From the NCBI GenBank assembly GCA_032871835.1, contig CM065297.1, positions 19,260,098 to 19,324,097 on the forward strand: a stretch of DNA of 64,000 nt, given 5' to 3'. Position 1 is the first letter of the stretch, and the number at the start of each line of letters is the position of its first letter. This DNA comes from Dipteronia dyeriana (lineage: Eukaryota > Streptophyta > Magnoliopsida > Sapindales > Sapindaceae). A model generated the notes under the pieces. That model saw only the letters and a list, made by a program, of their open reading frames with translations. It did not search any database and had not been told where the DNA came from. Shown one piece after another: positions 1 through 12,831 of the stretch. The translations under genes and the position numbers were made by a program.

Positions 1-1653
1 GCCAAGCCCGCAACCCCACTAGAAAGCCTGCATAATTAGGTCAAGCTCCATGATAAAGCTCGACGTAACTAAACCAAGCTCCCAACTACAAGGTTGGAAC
101 CCAATGGGATATTTTGCCTCTAAAATGGTTAGCATAAGCTCCATGGGAAAACCAGTATCTAGCTCTGTGACAATCGAGAGGTCCCCGGGGGACCCCGCCA
201 GTGTACTGGATCCTAGGGTACCTCGCCCTCAAGGAATATCAAATGTCACCTCGGGTAACCTCTATGAAGTACCTCTCCAAAGTGACATACAGAACTAGAG
301 CTCTCCTCTCGGCAACGTAGGAAGAGAGGATTGACTTCCATGACATTTAAAGTACCATTAATGAGGTCAACCACATTAATGGAGGCAGTCAACCCAGTTA
401 ATGACATGATCAACACCATTAATAAGAGAATATTCAACTCTTTAATGGCCATAATTAGTGAAAGAGCCCAAAGAGGAAACAAATACCTTTTCCTCCAAGA
501 TATCCTCCACAACCAATTATTGGGGGTCAACTATAACAGAAAATCCCGCCTATCAAGGAAGGAAGAGTCCGAAGAGTAAACAATCATATATTCTCAGAGA
601 TAATAGCTACAAGCCGATCAACTACATTAAAGAAAGGATCATATTCGATAAGGAAACAAAGACTAATTGAAGAATCTCGGACTTGCACGCCAAGATGGTC
701 ATCATGTATAAATATGCCTGTAAAAGGCATATTGAGGCTGGCTCCGATCAATAACAGAAGACACATGCTTCGTTAAAGTTCTCTCTACATCATCATTGTA
801 TGGGTACCCCGACCGGGAAAATATCGGTCTACATTCGACCACCATTGTAAGCTCTCTGGAGCAACTACGTTGTATTACTTCACCATCCTTGTAAGCTCCC
901 CAGAGCATTATTTGATATATACATAAGGAAGGGTATTCCTCTTTCCTCCGGATACTGCCTTGGGGTTTTTCAGCATGTGATCACTCGTGATGCTTTTCCC
1001 CCCCTTGGTCAATCCACCTCCATCTACTTAAGACTTGTGTATTTCCTATTATCTTTTGTTTTACGCATGTGTGTATGCGGGCTAGGAACCGACCTCATTG
1101 AACCTAGCTGTCTAATCTTTCTTACATGAGAGGAACCGAATCTAGATTCCTACCCTGCTGGACCTAACGCTCTTATCCTCTCATCTATACGCCAAAGTCG
1201 CACACCAAAATGAAGAGAAACCGCCCAGATCAGTTGGAAGGGAGTCGAGGAGCTCTCATGTATCCTCTCTATGGAAGAAATAGAGCTCTCCGACACTGGA
1301 GCTAGATAAGCCCCCCTCTTATTTGCTATCGAGGTCGAGGTATTATAGGAAGCAATCGGGCTCTAGAATCAGGCTCTGGGTACTAGGACGGGCTCCGACC
1401 TCGACCAAGGAACAAGGTCCAAGATCATCCCCTTTGCATCAGCAAGGGAACCTCGACCTCCCCAGCTCCACTTCATAAGCACGAAGCCCTTCGGGCGGGA
1501 TGGCTTGTCTCCTACCTCCGATTTCATCCTTCTTCATATTCATACAAGATCAGGTCAGGTATCAACGGTACCGACCCCGGCCACCACTTTCGCGGTAGTG
1601 GTCTCAAGGGCGTTAATAGGGATTTCTCATCCTAAACAAATTTTCCTTTAACA
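1..1653 (+). repeat. 5' LTR of element C (partial)
   Basis: Collinear with the 3' LTR pieces at 7373-7843 and 16769-17953. About 580 bases of its 5' part lie outside the window (the full LTR is about 2.25 kb, judged from the 3' copy). It ends ...CCTTTAACA just before the primer site. The short open frames inside are not coding. Confidence 0.85.
707..714 (+). promoter_or_regulatory. TATA box in 5' LTR of element C
   Basis: TATAAATA, conserved in the 3' LTR copy at 17006-17013. It is the likely U3 promoter of element C. Placement and motif only. Confidence 0.5.
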
Positions 1654-1658
1654 CTTTC

Positions 1659-1676
1659 TGGCGTCGTCTATGGAAA
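1659..1676 (+). other. Primer-binding site of element C
   Basis: TGGCGTCGTCTATGGAAA begins five bases after the 5' LTR end and corresponds to TGGTGCCGTCTGTGGGAAA in element B, so it is a degraded copy of the same tRNA primer site. Confidence 0.65.
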
Positions 1677-2244
1677 GTTTTCATACCCCTTTTGAGAGCC
1701 TCTATGTCTCTACATGAGTATCATTATACTTTCGAGGTAACATATTCATTATTCATGGAGTACCATTTACTATATACAATGTCTTTTCTCCATACTTGTC
1801 TATATCACCTATGCATTGCATGTGGTGCTCATTTTATCATTTAAGGAGTTTCGTTCATTGTGGAGAAAATATGGTACGTGGGATTTCTGGTGGAACCAGT
1901 TCATTATGCTACTCCTATAAAGTGAACCTGCTCAGATAATCATGGAGCTCCAATACAGTAGCTCCCTACTTGAAGATCTCTTATATAGCTGAACCATTCT
2001 GATACATCGAGAGCTCTTATACAGTAGAACTGCACCTCTCCTGCTTTGTTACAGAAGATTTGCTCTGCTATTGGTAGACCTCTTATCCAATAGATTCGTG
2101 GGACTTGGACCTGGTCATACGGGACCCTTCATGTCACCGTATCCACCCTTCAGAAGCTCCTAGGTAATGGTAGCAAATCGACTCATGAATCTAAGAAACT
2201 AACTCAGCTGTGTAGCTTCAAGAGCAGCACGACCAGTAGAAGAT
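1677..2244. other. Non-coding leader of element C
   Basis: No gag-like reading frame, RNA gene or repeat array is visible. This is the stretch after the primer site where gag would lie in an autonomous relative. Confidence 0.5.
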
Positions 2245-4030
2245 TAGTGGTTCCACGCCTCGCGCACCAAGCCTGTCAATGCCCAAGTGAGCCATTGAAC
2301 TCTCGATTCATTCCAGTAGAGTCCAAAGCTCTCTCTCAGTTGCTGGGGACTTCTAAGATCCCGAGTATGCATTTGAACCAGTACTTTTATGGCTTCGCTC
2401 CATGTTTACCGGGCTATTCACTGCCCTAGCAAGCCACAAAAGTTCAATCCGATCGAGGAGCTCTCAGAAGCTTCCCACATTTGGTAAGGCCACATACGTG
2501 CCTAAGCAAGCTTCGAGAGCGATAGCATCGCTACAAGACCGATGGCTTCGCTCTGTATGTACCGGGTCATTCATCGCCCTAGCAAGCCATCGAAGACCGA
2601 TCTGATCGAGGAGAGCCCAGAAGTTTCCCACTCTTGGTAAGGCCTCCTACATGCCTAAGCTAACCTCTGGAGCAGCAGTCTCACTGTAAGGCCAATTGGC
2701 TCCTCACTTCTTATACTGGGCCGGTCAATGCCCAGTTGAGCCACTGAGCTCCTATTTCTTTCCAGCATGGTCCAGTGCTTCATTTTAATTGCAAGGGACT
2801 CCAAAGACCCCAAGCATGCTTCTGGACCAGTACCAGACCGGTGGCTTCATGTTTACCAGGCCATTCACCGCCCTAGCAAGACACCGAAGCCCGATCTGAT
2901 CGAGGAGAGTCCAGAGGTTTTCCACTCTTGGTAAGGCCTCGTACATGCCTAAGTTAACCTCTGGAGCAGCAGCTTCACTGTAAGGCCAAGTGGCTCATCA
3001 CTTCTTATACTAGGCCGGTCAACGTCCAGTTGAGCCACTGAGCTACTATTTCGTGCCAACATGGTCCAGAGCTTCATTTCAATTGCAGGGGACTCGAAAG
3101 ACCCCAAGCATGCTTCTGGACCAGTACCAGACCAATGGCTTAATGTTTACCAAGCCATTCACCGCCCTAGCAAGCCACCGAAGCCTAATTCGATTTAAGA
3201 GGTCTTAGAAGCTTCCCCTATTTGGTAAGGCCACCTTCGTGCTTAAGCAAGATTCTAGAGCAGTAGCACCGCTACAAGAATGGTGGCTTCACTCTATATT
3301 TACCGGATCATTCATCGCCCTAGCAAGCCACCGAAGCCCGATCTGATCGAGGAGAGCCCAGAGATTTCCCACTCTTGGTAAGGCCTCAACATGCCTAAGC
3401 TAACCTCTGGAGCAGCAGCCTCACTGTAAGGCCAAGTGGCTCCTCACTTCTTATACAGGGCCAGTCAATGCCTAGTTGAGCCACTGAGCTCCTATTTCGT
3501 TCCAGCATGGTCCAGAGCTTTATTTCAATTGCAGGGGACTCTAAAGACCCTAAGCATGCTTCTGGACCAGTACCAGACCTGTGGCTTCATATTTACTAGG
3601 CCATTCACCGCCCTAGCAAGCCATCGAAGCCCGATCCGATCGAGGAGGTCTCAGAAGCTTCCCCCATTTGGTAAGGACACCTACGTGCCTAAGCAAGCTT
3701 CTAGAGCAGTAGCACCGCTACAAGATCGGTGGCTTCACTCTATATGTACCTTGTCATTCATCGCCCTAGCAAGCCACAGAAGCCAGATCTGATCGAGGAG
3801 AGCCCAGAGGTTTCCCACTCTTGGTAAGGCCTCCTACATGCCTAAGCTAACCCCTGGAGTAGTAGCCTCACTGTAAGGCCAAGTGGCTTCTCACTTTTTA
3901 TACAGGGCCGGTCAATGCCCAATTGAGCCACTGAGCTCCTGTTTCGTTCCAGCATGGTCCAGAGCTTTATCTCACTTGTTGTGGGCTCCTTGAAATCCCA
4001 AGTATGCCTCTAGACCGGTACCAAACATGT
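2245..4030 (+). repeat. Higher-order tandem repeat array in element C
   Basis: Subunits of roughly 150 bases, each containing a form of CGCCCTAGCAAGCCA followed by GATC-rich sequence, are arranged in a composite unit of about 445 bases. The landmark CAGTTGAGCCACTGAGCT-like segment recurs near 2728, 3023, 3473 and 3919. Open frames crossing the array (for example 3436-3792) only follow the repeat and are not taken as genes. Confidence 0.75.
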
Positions 4031-5019
4031 ATCCCATCTCCATTCATATAGGATCATCCAATGCTTAAGTGAGTCACCACTCATCCCGGAGAGGTCCAAA
4101 GTCTTCTCTCCATTGCGGGAAACTTCTAAAATCCTGAGCATGTCTCTAGACAGTTACTAGGCCGGTGTCTCCTCTCCACTTGTATGGGGCCATTCCTCGC
4201 CCTAGCGAGCTACCTTGGTCCTGATCTACCTCTCTAATTCAAAGGTAGGCAGACTTGAACCCCCTCATGTGTCTACAGCAGCAGAGGACTTCAAGGTAGT
4301 TCCTACCTAAACACGACTAGACATGAAAGCAGAAATGGGAACCAAGTCCTCCTCATCATCTGCGCATCCATAATATCAATAATTTCATGCTTTAGTCAGA
4401 GCGGACCCAGGTAACTCTCAACTTTCTCTGTGAACTATTCAAGGTATCCATCCTCCAATGATGATCAGGTCAGAGGGAAGAAGAGCTTGAGCTGCCTAGC
4501 AACCAACACAGAAGCGTCATTCAACAAATAAAGCTTGCTCTCATAGATTATCATACCGATGGCTCCTCTCCATTTGTACGGGGCTTTCCAATGCCCTAGT
4601 GAGCCATCAAGGTCTCCATCCATTCGAGGAGCACCCAAAGGTTCTGATTAGTTCACAGTGGGGTCTCGAGCTCGATTACGATTATTGAAGACTCTTATCT
4701 ACCCCAAGCGGACTTCCAAACCGGTTATATCACTTAGGGACTAGAAGCTCAATATTTTCTCAGTATTCCAGTGTGAGGGGTAATGACCCTAGCGTGAGAC
4801 AATTTCCTCTAGTTCGTAATAAAAAGCGTCTTTTACAGAGAGCCATTCTACTATCTACACTCATAATGCAGATCATCTCAAGAGATTCTACTTGTTAAAA
4901 AAAAACTCCTAGAGCGAGACTGGTTATCAACCGACACCACCATGCATTGATACAACTTCGTATTAGCTCGTCATGAGTTTGCATGTCTTTCGATTCGGGT
5001 ATCCGTAGTAAATCTCATG
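4031..5019. other. Non-coding interior of element C
   Basis: Degenerate continuation of the upstream repeat family (phrases such as CCCTAGCGAGC and CCCTAGTGAGCC recur near 4200 and 4600), fading into unique sequence. No supported gene. Confidence 0.45.
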
Positions 5020-5235
5020 TGATCACCGTCACCAGGAGAGCTACCCCGCACTCTCGATACTGTAGACCGAATCAAATCTTTCCAGGAGGATCGCCATTAC
5101 CAGGAGAGCTACATATCACTACTGATGCTCTGGACTGGATCGAATCCCTCCAGGAGGATCATCTTGACTAGGAGAGCTAGATAGCCCTCCTAATGCTCTG
5201 GACTAGATTAATCCCTCCAGGAGGATCACCATAGT
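5020..5235 (+). repeat. About 68-bp tandem repeat, three copies
   Basis: Three successive units each contain CCAGGAGAGCTA or TAGGAGAGCTA, a CTGGACTGGAT-like segment and end TCCAGGAGGATCA. The array lies just before the 99-bp array of element C. Confidence 0.65.
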
Positions 5236-5269
5236 ATTTCGAAACTGATCTCTTAATGACCAGAGGCTG

Positions 5270-6450
5270 GTCGGGGAAGCCCCCTCACTACCTCTGATGC
5301 CTCGGCCGGGCACCACCCCCCGCCAAGAAAGGTCTGAGTGTAAGATCATAGTTGCCATCCAGATCTCGAGACCAGGAATTGATGCCTGGGTTGGGTGACC
5401 TTCCCCAAGAAGGATCTGAGTGTAAGAGCATAGTTGCCATCCATATCAAAATACTAGGATATAGCTAGATAGCGCTCCTGATGCCTTGGTCGGGCTACGA
5501 CCCCCAAGAAGGGTCTGAGTGTAAGAGCATTGTTGCCATCAAGAACTTGATACCAGGATATAGCTAGATAGCGCTCCTGATGCCTTGGTCGAGCTACGAC
5601 CCCCAAGAAGGGTCTGAGTGTAAGAGCATAGTTGTCATCCGGATCAAAATACTAGGATATAGCTAGATAGCGCTTCTGATGCCTTGGTCGAGCTATGACC
5701 CCTAAGGAGGGTCTGAGTGTAAGAGCATATTTGCCATCCGGATCAAAATACCAGGATATAGCTAGATAGCGCTCATGATGCCTTGGTCGGTCTACGACCC
5801 CCAAGAAAGGTCTGAGTGTAAGAGCATAGTTTCCATCCAGATCAAAATACCATGATGTAGCTAGATAGCGCTCCTGATGCCTTGGTCGGGCTACGACCCC
5901 CAAGAAGGGTCTGAGTGTAAGGGCATTGTTGCCATCAAGATCTCAATACCAGGATATAGCTAGATAGCGCTCCTGATGCCTTGGTCGGGCTACGACCCCC
6001 AAGAAGGGTCTGAGTGTAAGAGCATAGTTGTCATCCTGATCAAAATACCAAGATATAACTAGATAGCGCTCCTGATGCCTTGGTCGGGCTACGACCCTCA
6101 AGAAGGGTCTGAGTGTAAGAGCATAGTTGCAATATGGATCAAAATACCAGGATATAGCTAGATAGCGCTCCTGATGCCTTGATCGGGCTACGACCCCCAA
6201 GAAGGGTCTGAGTGTAAGAGCATAGATGCCATCTGGATCAAAAGACCAGGAAATAGCTAGATAGCTCTTCTGATGCGTTGGTCGGGCTACGACCCCCAAG
6301 AAGGGTCTGAGTATAAGAGCATTGTTGCCATCCAGATCTCGATACCAAGATATAGCTAGATAGCGCTCCTGATACCCTGGTAGGGCTACGACCCCCAAGA
6401 AAGATCTGAGCATAGGAGCATAGTTACCTGCTAGATCACGATATCAGAAC
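5270..6450 (+). repeat. 99-bp tandem repeat array of element C, about 12 units
   Basis: GTCTGAGTGTAAGAGCAT recurs about every 99 bases from 5333 to 6405, with one shortened first unit. The same unit occurs in elements A (12425-12745) and B (23700-24745) in the same orientation relative to each element, upstream of the 3' LTR. Because the unit is 33 codons long, the antisense strand stays open over several units (5652-5903, 5943-6413), with a recurring peptide beginning FLGVVARPRHQERYL. Confidence 0.85.
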
Positions 6451-6778
6451 AACCAAAAGGTCATCCTGTTGCCTTGGCCGGGCCAATCCCGTTAGGAAGG
6501 ATCTAGATGGCATAGATGCCTACCAAAATCATTTCACCTGCTCGTCTAAGTACCGTGATTTCTAAAAAAATTAACTCTAGGTATCCATATTAACCACAGA
6601 AGCTTCATTCTACATGATCAAGCAATAAGCTCATTTATTTTGCAGGAATGAATAGTACCCCAGTTCTCTAAGCCAATCACTGGGAACGATACTGGTTACC
6701 AATAAAAAGGGTCAAGCAAAATTCTTCATGTAGTTCAAGATCTAGACTCCAACCCCAAATACTTACCGGTGTTCAAGT

Positions 6779-6791
6779 CAGAGGGGATTTC
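6779..6791 (+). other. Polypurine tract of element C
   Basis: CAGAGGGGATTTC directly precedes TGTTAATAG at the 3' LTR start. It is equivalent to AGAGGGGACTTC next to the 3' LTR of elements A and B on the minus strand. Confidence 0.7.
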
Positions 6792-7843
6792 TGTTAATAG
6801 CAAAATTTAGCTAGGGACCAAAGAAGAATTTTCCACTTCCTAGCCTTCCTATAAGGGTCCAAATTCATGCTTGTACGACGGGGTATCAAGGACCCCGAGG
6901 TCGAGCTACCACGTGATCCTACAGGACCAAGGTGAGGCCGCCCACACCATCTGACCATTTTTCAAAAATAAAGGCTTACCAAATAAAGACTGACGAAACC
7001 GCGTCAAGCTCTTTATACCAGGATAAATCCCGAATCTAGGTCGACGTAAAAGAACCTGGGTCCCCCGACATTAAGGTATCTCGTGACACTCTCCTAGAGC
7101 TTGCTACTATCTCTACTTTCACTAGGAGACCTTCAAGGTGCCGAACTTGTCTTGCAAAGGCCCTCATGCCTCGTCGAGGTATAAACTCGACCTGTCTGAG
7201 CATTAAAGGAAGAAGCCCGTAAAGCCTCATCGTCACCAAAAGTGCCAAGATCCACTGTAGATCCTGGTATGGTTGAATCAAGTAGCAAGAGCAATACTCG
7301 AGCGTACCTCTCCACCCTTCCAGAAGCGAGCTAAGGTCGCCTGTTTATGGTAAACACCTTACCAGGGCCTGCTAGCCAAGCCCGCTACCTCGTTATATAG
7401 CCTGCATAATTAGGTCAAGCTCCATGATAAAGCTCAACGTAGCTAAACCGAGCTCCTAATTACAAGGTTGGAACCCAATGGGATATTTCACCTCTAAAAT
7501 GGTTACAACAAGCTTCATGGGAAAACCAATATCTAGCTCTGTGACAATCGAAAGGTCCCCGGGGGACCCCGCCAATGTACTGGATCCTAGGGTACCTCGC
7601 CCTTAAGGAATACCAAATGTCACCTTGGGTAACCTCCATGAAGTACCTCTCCAAAGTGACATACAGAACTAGAGCTCTCCTCTCGGTAACGTAGGAAGAG
7701 AGGATTGACTTCCATGACATTTAAAGTACCATTAATGAGGTCAACAACATTAATGGAGGCAGTCAACCCAGTTAATGACATGATCAGCACCATTAATAAG
7801 AGAATATTTAACTCTTTAATGGCCATCATTAGTGAAAGAGTCC

Positions 7844-8931
7844 TGTTGACGGGAAATTTGCTCGAGATGAGAAATTCCAATTAACACACTCGAGACCACC
7901 ACCACGAAAGCGGTGGCCGGGGTCGGTATCGTTGGTTTCCGACCTGTTTAAGAGAGAGACGAGTGGTAATAACAGTAAATGGGAGCTGTATTATTGACAT
8001 ATTGCCTTAAGATGCAAATAACTTTCTTGTTTGCTCACAATCTCTCGGAGGAGTAAGGGGTGGCAACTCGGTGCCTGTTGAATAATGGAGATGAAGGTAA
8101 CCGTGTCCTGAAATCAGAATTAAGGCCTTCTTTCTATGTGTATATCTGTTGTTTATGATTTTCTGTATGTTGCTCGATTTATCTCAGTTGTCTCCTTTTT
8201 CTTTGTCTGTGTTCATCTACAAATATCGTCCAAGTAGGTTTCAATTTCGTAAATACTTGTCGTGATCCCATGAATCCGTTCCCTCCTTATCATGCGTGAT
8301 TTGTCATTTGAATTTGAATTGTTTCTGGATTCGATGATACGGTTGACGAAGATAAGTTTGTGCCTTATTTGAATTATACTCTTGACGTGCATGTGAACAT
8401 TTCGTAGACACGATCCCATGTGCGCTCATGCCATGAATCTTCATGGAGGTCATCTTGCCAGCCGCCATTTGCCCTGTAGAGCGAGGTAGACCCCTGCTAT
8501 GGCTCTGTTCCTGGAAGCTTAAAATGGATTTTCCTTGATCCGTGGGGGCCTGAGGTGTTCTTGTAGACCCTCCTAGAAGGTAGCTGGGGTAATGCAGACT
8601 TAGGCATGATTCCTCCTTTATGCCCAACTAGGACAGCGGGCTTCTGGAGAGGTTGGCGGGCTTCTTTCAGATGTCTCTTAAGCTGAGAGACTTCCCTTGG
8701 CATTTACAGGGCGGTTGTGGGACTTGACCTCAGAGCCGAGGTTCCCCGATAGATGGCCTGGAGAAGCCTGGTTTCCAGTGCTCTTGTGGGGGCTCGTCTC
8801 TGTCGCGCTTGGCTTATCTTTTGGTAACTTTGAAGCCAAACCGGCCTTCCCTGCTCCTGTGGGGTGGCTTTACGGTCCTTCCGGGCTTTATGAGTGTCGA
8901 TTTGACCCCTGGCCAAATTTTCCTATTAAAA
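7844..8931 (-). repeat. 3' LTR of element A
   Basis: Begins TGTTGACGGGAAATTTG on the plus strand and ends at CTATTAAAA, where element B has CTATTAACA. The minus-strand polypurine tract lies at 8932-8944. Collinear with 15670-16763. Confidence 0.88.
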
Positions 8932-9144
8932 GAAGTCCCCTCTGACTTGAACACTGGTGTTAGAGTTGGGGTTGGAATCAGATTCCTTGTTTAATTGAGA
9001 AAGTTTTTCGCCATAAAGATAATTAATGAGAGCAAAATTTTCTCATTAATTACCCAACATTTTGAATTTGAAACTGAGTGTTATTCGAAGAAAAACGACT
9101 GCAATACGGCGGTGATCTTCTCTAGGATATAGCCTATAGACCTC

Positions 9145-9151
9145 TATTTAA
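9145..9151 (+). promoter_or_regulatory. TATA-like box of antisense ORF, element A
   Basis: TATTTAA in the context CTCTATTTAAGCCCGG, about 120 bases upstream of the antisense ORF start. Conserved at 20445-20451 in element B. Confidence 0.5.
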
Positions 9152-9268
9152 GCCCGGCCTGCCCGTCAGTTTCTCCATTCTTTCTCAAATCTCAGACTTT
9201 CAAATTTATTCTTCCCCGTTTTCTCTGCCGAAATCTTCCACTTGCTTTCTCACCTCTTTTTCCCATCA

Positions 9269-11882
9269 ATGTCGACTTCCACAGATAGTGTTGATGCCTT
9301 GGTGGAGGGCTCCAGGGGCCCTAACCTAGCTCATCTTAAACAGGTGCGAGGGATTTCAAGTGACGAGGAATTCTCCCCACTCCACCAGCGCCGCCGTTCT
9401 AAATGGAATGCTTTTAAATGTTCTGGCTTTTCGAACCGGCCTGACAATCCTCTAAACCTAGTCGATGAAAACTCTGACGTCGGGGAGAGGTTAGATGCGG
9501 CTGGGAGGGCTCAAGTCACAGTGGCAGAGCTTCCTCCAGTGATAACTCTTCCTTTTGAACCCAGGGTCATCCCTGACTCTACTGTGGACCCTCAGTCGAT
9601 CGGCTGTCTACGGGACAAGTATGATATTCATGATACCGTTTCTCTGACTGTCCCCCACCGGAACTATAATGTTTTTAGCCCGCCCAAAGGTGTGCTCCCT
9701 ATCCACGTCACGGATTTTGAGAGCGGGTGAGACTCCCTCTTCACCCCACCCTTCGACGGGCTCTTAATGCTCATCAGATGGCTCTACTTCAACTGACGCC
9801 TGGCTTCTGGAGGCATCTAATCTGCTTTATGGTATTGTAGAGGGAGCAATACGAGCTGAGCGACGTAACTAAGGAGCCCGGGGCTGAGGAGCTCGCCTTC
9901 CTTTCCCAGATTGGTAGCCTGGCAGGAGTTCCACCAAGCCAATTCTATGCCAAGGCTAAGAATAGGCTCAATTTTATCGTCACTGGGGCTTCAAAGAAGG
10001 ACCCCGCTTGGAAGGAAGAGTGGGTACTGGCGAGAGGAGACTGGGGGAGCTACGTCTTCGTCGGCGGGCAAGAGCTCGAGGTTCCTACGGCTTTTAGTGA
10101 CAAACCCACTTGGGGTAGGGATTCCTTGCCCGATGAGTCTGAAGCCTTGCTAAAGACCATCCTAGCTCGAAACTATTTGAATATGAAGTTTCCGAACGTC
10201 AACCCCTTCGATCCCTGTAGGGTAAACAGGTACCTGCGAATATTCGATGCTACCCCTCGTAAGTATCTCGATATATTCTTGTTTTTTCTTTTCTTTTTTT
10301 ATTGTTGGAGGGTTCAGTTATGATGATCTTGACTCTTTTATCTAACAGTGTTTGTTGTTGCTCCAGCTTCTCGCGAAGCCTGACAAACTGGGATAGCTCC
10401 TCCTCCTTCCAGATCGTCCCCAGGAGCTCTCTCGACTGTTCTGAAGAAGGGGGTGGGGGAGGGGGGGGGGGGGGGGGGGGGGGTCAACCACTAAGGTAGT
10501 TTCCATGTTCGTTTCTTCACCCTCTCCTTCCCAAGTGAAGTCCAAGATGGCTCTACTGGCATCTCAGGCTGCGAAGGCTCTAAACCGAGGATGGTCTGCT
10601 TCTCAAGTCATCAATAAGTTCGTTCCTGCCCCTCCTCTAGAAGTCACTGCTCCAAATGATGCTCTCCGAGTCTTGCTACCCCTCTCTGTAGATTCGGTTG
10701 TATCCTAAGTAGTCGAGATTCCCGGGGAGCCCAATGCCAATTTTTCTGAGGTCGCCTCTTCTCCCCCCATCAGCCATCGAGCTCGGCGGGTCAGAACGAT
10801 GTCTTGAAACAATTTGTCTCATCTTGTTCAGGCGGTGGGCTTTCTAGGATGACCGTGATGCCAGTGGATATCTTGATCACCAAAGGGTCCGTCCTTTTAG
10901 TTGAGGTAATTGTCGCTTTTACTTCTTTATTGATCTGCTTGACTTGTCATTTTCTAACCTGATTTTCCTTTACAGGCTTTCAAGTTTCAGGTGGCCATGG
11001 GGCATCAAGTATCCTTCCTCCGTGATCGGGCAGCCAAGGCTGAGGCTGAGGCTGAGGCTGAGGCTGAGGCTGAAGCTGAGCGAGGTCCAAGAGATGACCT
11101 CCAGCCAACAGGGAATGGAGACGCAGCTAGCTGAGCTTCAATGCGATCATGAGAGGCTAAAGCGGGCTTTTGTTCAGGAGACTCTCCGGTCGAAGCGGCG
11201 GGCTAGCCAGCGAGATGACTGAAGGGGAGAAACAAATGCCCTAAATGCTGAGAACCAAACCTTGCAGGTTTAAATTACCCAGCTTCAAGCCGAAGTGGAA
11301 GCCTCCTTTAGCGAGGTGTATTTCTATGCCTCCTATCAGGTCGTAGAGGCTCTCCTTCCTCTATTCGATCTCTCCAGCATTGTCCGCTGGAATAGAGCGG
11401 AGGTCATGTTACGGGCAGCAGGGATGTCTCACCCCGAAACTGATAGAGCTTGCCTTTCTGGGGAGGAAGCTAAGAAGAAGTTGGAGGTGCCAGATCTGCC
11501 CCCTAATGTTCTAGCCTTTCCAGCATATGGTCCCGGTGAATCCTCAGAGGGGGTTCATAACGAGGAGCTAGAAAGAGGCTTTACAAAAGCCTGAGATCCT
11601 CCTGCAGTGCTCTCAGAAATAGGGTCAACAGAAGGCGGGACCGTACCTAAGTCGGCGACCAGCCTTTTTGATGCAACATTTCCTCCTGAAGTTATGGCAG
11701 TGATTATTGAAATTATGGAGGAAGATCATGTTGACCCCGATGAGGCCGGGGATGATCCCCATGAGGAAGTGAAGGAAGCGGTAGATGCAGCTGATCAGGA
11801 TGAGCTGCGACAGGAGAGGGGAGCATGGGGCGAGGTCTATTCTGTGGAGGAGGAAGCTGAAGGCCCTCAGAAAGACGAATAA
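9269..11882 (+). pseudogene. Antisense extra ORF of element A (Transposase_28-like), broken
   Basis: Antisense to element A and homologous to 20569-23157 in element B. It starts MSTSTDSVDALVEG and contains the domain described in plant Tat elements as putative gypsy-type transposase (PF04195), then a coiled-coil-like Ala/Glu stretch and an acidic C-terminus. A one-base deletion near 9725 breaks exon 1. Introns are suggested: a donor CTCGTAAGT near 10260 with an acceptor CTAACAG near 10349, and GAGGTAATTG near 10905 to TTTACAG near 10975. A stop in exon 2, a G23 run (10461-10483) and an expanded hexanucleotide near 11040 add further damage. The function of this domain is unknown; the family name is only a label. 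Confidence 0.7.
10461..10483 (+). repeat. G23 homopolymer
   Basis: Uninterrupted run of 23 G, preceded by further G blocks from 10449. Element B has only GGGGGG at the equivalent place (near 21739), so the run expanded in A. Confidence 0.9.
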
Positions 11883-12424
11883 GCTTGAGTTCTTTTCCAT
11901 GTGATTTATTTTGAATGCTCGAAAAAGGGGTGGGCATCCCATCTTTAACTGTGTTTGATCTCTTATATTTTTTTCCTTTGTAGCCCGAAACAAGGGATTG
12001 TGCCCCCCTTGCTTGTAGTAGCCTTGTTGGGGGATAGGCTCCCTTACTTGATAATAAAAGTTTAATCTCAGATCTAAATCTTGCTTCCATGTACTTGCTT
12101 GATCGGCCAGCTTTTATATTGAAGCGAGCTATCTTTGGAAAAAATTAAGATAAGAAAAACAAGTTATTGGCATTGAGCCCCCATACCAATGGAACTCCTA
12201 GCTCCACTTCTTCAGCTGACAGTCCCCTTGTTTGATTGTGGGTTTGCTGTAGTAAGTAACCCTGTATCAAGGAGAGCTAGTAAAATAACAAGAGCATTTA
12301 GAGTTTAAGTAAGTCGAGCCCTCCATCCCTGAGCCCCTTTGGGAGGTTGTAGCCAGAGTAGAACATTAAGTAGAGAATTGTTTAGTCCCTTCATAGGCCC
12401 GGGATCAGGAGGGCTTCCGGCTTT

Positions 12425-12745
12425 CAAGCTCGATTCCTTCTTGGGGGTGGTAGCCCGACCAAGGCATCAGGAGCGCTATCTAGCTATTTCCTGGTCTCGA
12501 GATCTGGATGACAACTATGCTCTTACACTCAGACTCTTCTTGGGGGTGGTAGCCAGACAAAGTCATTAGGAGCGCTATCTAGCTATTTCCTGGTCTCGAG
12601 ATCTGGATGACAACTATGCTCTTACACTCAGATCCTTCTCGGGGGAGGTCACCCGACCAGGGCATCAGGAACGCTATCTAGCTATTTCCTGGTCTCGAGA
12701 TCTGGATGGCAACTATGCTCTTACACTCAGATCCTTCTTGGGCGA
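12425..12745 (-). repeat. 99-bp tandem repeats of element A, about three units
   Basis: Plus-strand units contain GGTGGTAGCCCGACCAAGGC-type sequence, GCTATCTAGCTATTTCCTGG and CTATGCTCTTACACTCAGA. Same family as in B and C but contracted to about three copies. Confidence 0.85.
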
Positions 12746-12831
12746 GCATTATTGATATGGAAGATGGAGTACAATACTGTCAGAAAATAAAAAGAAGCTA
12801 GTCGGAGGTTGCCTGCTCCTGAGTCCCCCGT

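Noticed and set aside
246..530. Minus-strand frame of 94 codons, repeated at 7620-7880
   Set aside because: It lies inside the LTR of element C and recurs only because the LTR is duplicated; no protein features.
5652..6413. Long minus-strand open frames with a repeated FLGVVARPRHQERYL peptide
   Set aside because: They follow from a 99-base repeat unit with no stop in one frame; no start context, no conserved gene structure, and the frames differ between elements.
10342..10545. Minus-strand frame with a poly-proline stretch
   Set aside because: Translation of the G23 run and surrounding exon of the antisense ORF; not a gene.
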